DNA of 64,000 nucleotides from Hoeflea sp038900095 (GTDB lineage Bacteria; Pseudomonadota; Alphaproteobacteria; Rhizobiales; Rhizobiaceae): the NCBI RefSeq assembly GCF_038900095.1, contig NZ_JBBMQQ010000001.1:1-64000 (forward strand), in the 5' to 3' direction. The first letter of the stretch is position 1. Every line of letters starts with the position of its first letter. Of this stretch, positions 60,100 through 64,000 are shown in pieces. The notes under the pieces are model-generated. The model saw nothing but the letters and a program-made list of their open reading frames with translations, made no database searches and was not told the DNA's origin. Position numbers and translations under genes: made by a program.

Positions 60100-60620
60100 C
60101 GCCAGGCCTGCCACCGGTGACGCTGGTGCTGGGCGGCGCGCGCTCGGGCAAGTCCGCCTTCGCCGAAGGGCTTGTCGAACGTGCCTCGGACACAAGGCTC
60201 TATCTGGCGACCGGCCAGGCCTGGGACGAGGAGATGCGGGACCGGATTGCTTCGCATCAGCACCGGCGCGGGCAGGGATGGGAAACCATCGAGGCCCCGG
60301 TGGACCTGGTCCCGGCGCTCAAAACCCATGCCCGGACCGACCGTCCGATGCTGGTTGATTGCCTGACACTGTGGGTGACCAATCTGATGCTCGGCGAGCA
60401 CGACCTCGGCACCGCTTTTGATGAAATTGCCGCCGCGATTCCGGGCCTGAAGGGGCCGGTGGTCTTTGTTTCCAATGAAGTCGGTCTCGGCATCGTGCCT
60501 GACAACGCCATGGCACGGGCGTTCCGTGATCATGCCGGCCGGCTTCACCAGTTAATTGCGGGCCTTGCCGACGAAGTTCATTTCGTCGCCGCCGGCCTGC
60601 CACTCAAGATGAAGGGGTAA
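60096..60620 (+). CDS. cobU: Adenosylcobinamide kinase/adenosylcobinamide-phosphate guanylyltransferase
   Basis: The start is GTG 60096, coupled to cbtA. The 174-residue enzyme (CobU/CobP) phosphorylates adenosylcobinamide and then transfers GMP. It has the P-loop LGGARSGKS (residues 12-20), the ATGQAWDEEMRDRI block with HQHRRG, LVDCLTLWVTNLML and VSNEVGLGIVPDN. The length is normal. Confidence 0.94.
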   Translation: MTPGLPPVTLVLGGARSGKSAFAEGLVERASDTRLYLATGQAWDEEMRDRIASHQHRRGQGWETIEAPVDLVPALKTHARTDRPMLVDCLTLWVTNLMLGEHDLGTAFDEIAAAIPGLKGPVVFVSNEVGLGIVPDNAMARAFRDHAGRLHQLIAGLADEVHFVAAGLPLKMKG

Positions 60621-60623
60621 CCC

Positions 60624-61676
60624 ATGATTGCTTCCAAGATTCCCGCCACCGTCATCACCGGCTTTCTCGGCGCGGGCAAAACCACGCTGATCCGGCACAT
60701 GCTGTCCAACGCCAAGGGCAAGCGGATTGCGCTGATCATCAACGAATTCGGCGATCTTGGCGTCGACGGCGACGTCCTCAAGGGCTGCGGTGACGAGGTG
60801 TGCAGCGAGGATGACATCGTCGAGCTCAACAATGGCTGCATCTGCTGCACCGTGGCCGATGATTTCATCCCGACCATGGAAAAGCTGCTGGCGCGTACCG
60901 ACCGGCCGGACCATATCGTCATTGAAACCTCTGGTCTGGCCTTGCCGCAGCCGCTGGTCGCCGCCTTCAACTGGCCCGGCATCAAGACGCAAGTCACCGT
61001 CGATGGCGTGGTCACCGTGGTCGACAGCGCCGCTGTTGCCGCCGGGCGCTTTGCGCATGACCATGACAAGCTCGACGCACAGCGGCTGGCTGACGAAGGG
61101 CTTGATCATGAAAGCCCGCTCGAGGAGTTGTTCGAGGATCAGCTGACTGCCGCCGACCTGATCATTCTCAACAAGACAGACCTGATCAGCGCATCGGATC
61201 TGGAAGGCGTTCGCGCCGGGATCGCCGGGCATCTCACCCGCAAGCCGATTTTCGTCGAGGCGCGGCAGGGCGAGGTGGCGCCGGAAGTGCTGTTGGGGCT
61301 GGGTGTCGGCAGCGAGGACGACATTGCCAACCGCAAGTCGCATCATGAAATGCATCATGCCGATGGCCATGAGCATGATCACGACGAGTTCGAAAGCATC
61401 GTGGTTTCGCTTGGTCCGGTGAGCGATGTTGCGGGCTTCACCGAAGGTCTCAAGTCATTGATCGTCAGCCACGACATCCTGCGTCTGAAGGGATTTGCCG
61501 ATATGGCCGGCAAGCCGATGCGCATGGTTGTTCAGGCGGTCGGCAGCCGCATCGAAACGCATTTCGACCGTCCATGGGGCAGCGGCGAGGCACGGGAAAC
61601 CCGACTTGTGGTGATCGGTCTGCATGATCTGGACGAGGCGGCAATCCGCGCAAGCCTTTCCGCGCTGGCTGGTTGA
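60624..61676 (+). CDS. cobW: CobW GTPase (cobalt chaperone of aerobic cobalamin synthesis)
   Basis: The 350-residue G3E-family GTPase has Walker A GFLGAGKT (residues 13-20), the metal motif C72-I-C74-C75 (GCICCTV), ETSGLALPQPL and NKTDL. A His/Asp/Glu-rich loop (HHEMHHADGHEHDHDEF) precedes the CobW C-terminal domain. It is thought to deliver cobalt to CobNST, and cobN follows 24 bases later. Confidence 0.94.
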   Translation: MIASKIPATVITGFLGAGKTTLIRHMLSNAKGKRIALIINEFGDLGVDGDVLKGCGDEVCSEDDIVELNNGCICCTVADDFIPTMEKLLARTDRPDHIVIETSGLALPQPLVAAFNWPGIKTQVTVDGVVTVVDSAAVAAGRFAHDHDKLDAQRLADEGLDHESPLEELFEDQLTAADLIILNKTDLISASDLEGVRAGIAGHLTRKPIFVEARQGEVAPEVLLGLGVGSEDDIANRKSHHEMHHADGHEHDHDEFESIVVSLGPVSDVAGFTEGLKSLIVSHDILRLKGFADMAGKPMRMVVQAVGSRIETHFDRPWGSGEARETRLVVIGLHDLDEAAIRASLSALAG

Positions 61677-61700
61677 TCCGATCGAGGAGACGGTGTCGCG

Positions 61701-64000
61701 ATGCATTTGCTGGTCGCACAAAAAGGGACGTTGAGCGATGGCGATGAAGCCGTCGATCTGGGCCAAAGCCCGGGCGATATCCTGTTTCTCAGTGCCGCCG
61801 ATACTGAGCTTGCCAGCATAGCAGCCGCGCGGCAGACGACAGGCCGGCTGACCTGGCGGCTGGCGAGTCTCAGCGACCTCAAGCATCCGATGTCGGTCGA
61901 CACATTCGTGGCGAAGATGGCGCCGAAGGCGAAACTGGTGATCGTCCGCGCGCTCGGCGGGGCCAGCTATTTTGCCTATGCGCTGGAAAGCCTGCACGCA
62001 GCCTCGTTTGCCAATGGCTTCCAGATTGCAGCGTTGCCGGGCGATGACCGGCCTGATCCGGGGCTGGAGCCGCTATCGACGCTGGATCCGGCATCCCGCG
62101 ACCAGCTTTGGACTTACCTGATAGAAGGTGGTGCGGAGAATGCCCGCGGGCTTATCCAGTATGCCGAAGCGCTGATTGAAGGCGGCGAGTTGCCTGCACC
62201 GGCTGCACCGCTGCTCAAGGCCGGGCTGTGGCACCCGCATGTGAGCAATCCCGCACTTGCCGATGTGAGCAAGGACTGGATTGAGGGCGCACCGGTGGTG
62301 GCGGTGTGTTTTTACCGGGCGCTGGTGCAGAGCGGCCAGACCGCGCCGGTTGCAGCCTTGTGCGACGGATTGAAAGCCGAGGGTGTCAATGCGTTGCCGG
62401 TGTTCGTCTCCAGTCTCAAAGACCCGGTTTCGGTGGGCACATTGCAGGCGATTTTCGCCGATGCTGCGCCTGACGTGGTGATCAATGCCACCGGCTTTGC
62501 AGTCTCCTCGCCGGGCGCACAGACCAAAGGAACGGTGCTTGAGTCAACCGGTGCGCCGGTGTTGCAGGCGGTGTTTGCAGGCGGTGGCCGCGAGGCCTGG
62601 GCCGCGTCACAGCAGGGTCTGACCTCGCGTGATCTGGCGATGCATGTGGCACTGCCGGAAGTGGATGGCCGGGTGCTCGCCCGCGCGGTGTCGTTCAAAT
62701 CGGCGGCGCGGTTTGACGAGACGGTTGAGGCCAATATCGTCACCCATGCGCCGGAGCCGGACCGGGTGCAGTTTGTTGCAGAGTTGGCATCACGCTGGGC
62801 GCGGTTGCGGCGGACGCCAGCGCCGGAGCGCCGGGTGGCGATCGTGCTGGCCAATTATCCCAACCGGGATGGGCGCCTGGCCAACGGGGTGGGGCTTGAT
62901 ACGCCCGCAGGCACCGTCGAAGTGTTGAAGGCGATGGCTGGGGCGGGATACCAGACTGGCGAACTTCCCGCTGATGGCGATGCGCTGATTTCAGCGCTGA
63001 AGGCCGGGCCGACCAATGCGATCCGCGACGATCGCAGCGGCGGGGTGCCGCTATCGCTTCAGGACTACCAGGCGTTTTTCGAAGCGCTCGATCCGGCAAT
63101 CCAGGCGGCAGTGAACGAGCGCTGGGGTGGACCTGAAGCCGATCCGTTCTATCGCGACGGGGCTTTCCATCTGGGTCTTTTGCGTTTCGGCAATGTCGCC
63201 GTCGGCATTCAGCCCGCGCGCGGTTACAATATCGATCCGAAAGCCAGCTATCATGCACCGGACCTGGTGCCGCCGCATGGCTATTTCGCCTTCTATGCCT
63301 GGCTGCGCACCGAGTTTGATGTTCATGCGGTCGTGCACATGGGCAAGCATGGCAATCTGGAATGGCTGCCGGGCAAGGCGCTGGCCTTGTCGCGGGCGTG
63401 TTATCCCGAAGCGGTGCTCGGTGCGATGCCGCATGTCTATCCGTTCATCGTCAACGATCCGGGTGAGGGGACACAGGCCAAGCGCCGCACATCGGCCGTG
63501 ATCATCGACCATCTGACGCCGCCGCTGACCCGGGCCGAAAGCTACGGCCCGCTCAAGGACCTCGAAGCGCTCGTTGATGAATATTACGAAGCCTCGGGGC
63601 ATGACCCGCGGCGGCTGAAACTGCTCAAGGGCCAGATCCTCGACCTGGTGCGCGACATCGGGCTGGATGCCGATGCCGGGATTGTGCCGGGCGATGATGA
63701 TGATCTGGCGCTGGAAAAGCTCGATGCCTGGCTGTGTGATCTCAAGGAAATGCAGATCCGCGACGGGCTTCATATCTTTGGACTTTCGCCCGAGGGCGGA
63801 TTGCTGACGGACCTCACGGTGGCGCTGGCGCGGATCAAGCGCGGTGTGACGCCCGGCGAAGACAGCCTGCACCGGGCTATGGCGCGGGACATGGGGTTTT
63901 CTGGTTTCGATCCACTCGATTGCGCCATGGGTGAACCGTGGACGGGGCCCAAGCCTGACGTTTTGCAGTCGGTTTCGGAGGATCTTTGGCGCACCAATGG
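61701..64000 (+). CDS. cobN: Cobaltochelatase subunit CobN, 3' end beyond the window
   Basis: ATG 61701 follows GAGGAG; the frame stays open to base 64000, giving about 766 of the roughly 1,250 residues expected. The large chelatase subunit inserts cobalt into hydrogenobyrinic acid diamide with CobST. Typical blocks are VVINATGFAVSSPG, RVAIVLANYPNRDGRLANGVGLDTPAG, PPHGYFAFYAWLRTEFDVHAVVHMGKHGNLEWLPGKA and HVYPFIVNDPGEGTQAKRRTSAVIIDHLTPP. Confidence 0.95.
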   Translation, partial: MHLLVAQKGTLSDGDEAVDLGQSPGDILFLSAADTELASIAAARQTTGRLTWRLASLSDLKHPMSVDTFVAKMAPKAKLVIVRALGGASYFAYALESLHAASFANGFQIAALPGDDRPDPGLEPLSTLDPASRDQLWTYLIEGGAENARGLIQYAEALIEGGELPAPAAPLLKAGLWHPHVSNPALADVSKDWIEGAPVVAVCFYRALVQSGQTAPVAALCDGLKAEGVNALPVFVSSLKDPVSVGTLQAIFADAAPDVVINATGFAVSSPGAQTKGTVLESTGAPVLQAVFAGGGREAWAASQQGLTSRDLAMHVALPEVDGRVLARAVSFKSAARFDETVEANIVTHAPEPDRVQFVAELASRWARLRRTPAPERRVAIVLANYPNRDGRLANGVGLDTPAGTVEVLKAMAGAGYQTGELPADGDALISALKAGPTNAIRDDRSGGVPLSLQDYQAFFEALDPAIQAAVNERWGGPEADPFYRDGAFHLGLLRFGNVAVGIQPARGYNIDPKASYHAPDLVPPHGYFAFYAWLRTEFDVHAVVHMGKHGNLEWLPGKALALSRACYPEAVLGAMPHVYPFIVNDPGEGTQAKRRTSAVIIDHLTPPLTRAESYGPLKDLEALVDEYYEASGHDPRRLKLLKGQILDLVRDIGLDADAGIVPGDDDDLALEKLDAWLCDLKEMQIRDGLHIFGLSPEGGLLTDLTVALARIKRGVTPGEDSLHRAMARDMGFSGFDPLDCAMGEPWTGPKPDVLQSVSEDLWRTN

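Overview
The window looks like a GC-rich alphaproteobacterial chromosome, most likely of the order Hyphomicrobiales (Rhizobiales). The pointers are a DUF1127 protein, an ExoD-family protein, a choline ABC transporter of the ChoXWV type, an aerobic cobalamin cluster (cobQ, cbtBA, cobU, cobW, cobN) and a rhizobial-style cobalamin riboswitch. A marine Rhizobiaceae/Hoeflea-like organism is my guess, not something proven by the sequence. I saw no tRNA, rRNA, insertion sequence or CRISPR array. All gene names are from reading translations and motifs; no database search was run.

Layout. 1-4293 is the 3' part of a giant RTX/beta-helix secreted protein. It is followed by a periplasmic-binding-like lipoprotein (4444), a polytopic membrane protein (5786) and a DUF1611/DgcN-type protein (7606). 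8857-16486 is an operon with an acyl-CoA synthetase and a five-gene branched-chain amino-acid-type ABC transporter, with a VOC protein inserted between the permeases. 16611-22003 holds a TetR regulator, isovaleryl-CoA dehydrogenase and both subunits of methylcrotonyl-CoA carboxylase. The same 18-bp palindrome lies before the synthetase operon and before tetR. 22127-25842 has a DUF924 protein, a large MscS-type channel and a small exported protein.

25914-30833 (minus strand) is a tight three-gene operon that resembles an anti-phage defence module: an ATPase with a fused degenerate HNH domain, a separate intact HNH protein of the PtuB type, and a membrane-embedded patatin-like phospholipase. 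I know Septu (PtuA-PtuB) but not this combination with a fused pseudo-HNH and a patatin.

31271-38695 carries a dimethylglycine/sarcosine dehydrogenase-like GcvT-family enzyme, two paralogous double-receiver proteins, a GlxA/GbdR-type AraC regulator, DUF1127 and LysR genes, and an SH3-like secreted protein. 38708-39898 is an MFS transporter.

39942-56251 is a large one-carbon and methyl-transfer island. It encodes a corrinoid activator (ASKHA/2Fe-2S), methyl-THF:corrinoid methyltransferase, MetF- and MetV-like proteins, a PF13769 protein, DUF1638, a corrinoid protein, a non-pyrrolysine MttB-family methyltransferase, a 4Fe-4S protein, a homocysteine methyltransferase and a choline/betaine ABC transporter. 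Read together, these suggest import of a quaternary amine, B12-dependent demethylation, and transfer of the methyl group to tetrahydrofolate and/or homocysteine, in what otherwise looks like an aerobe. Several of these proteins share Arg/Gly-rich tails, and two of the promoters share a palindrome.

57251-64000 is a cobalamin synthesis and cobalt uptake cluster led in part by an unusually long cobalamin riboswitch (58771-59126). It would supply the cofactor for the methyl-transfer island. The last gene, cobN, runs off the right edge.
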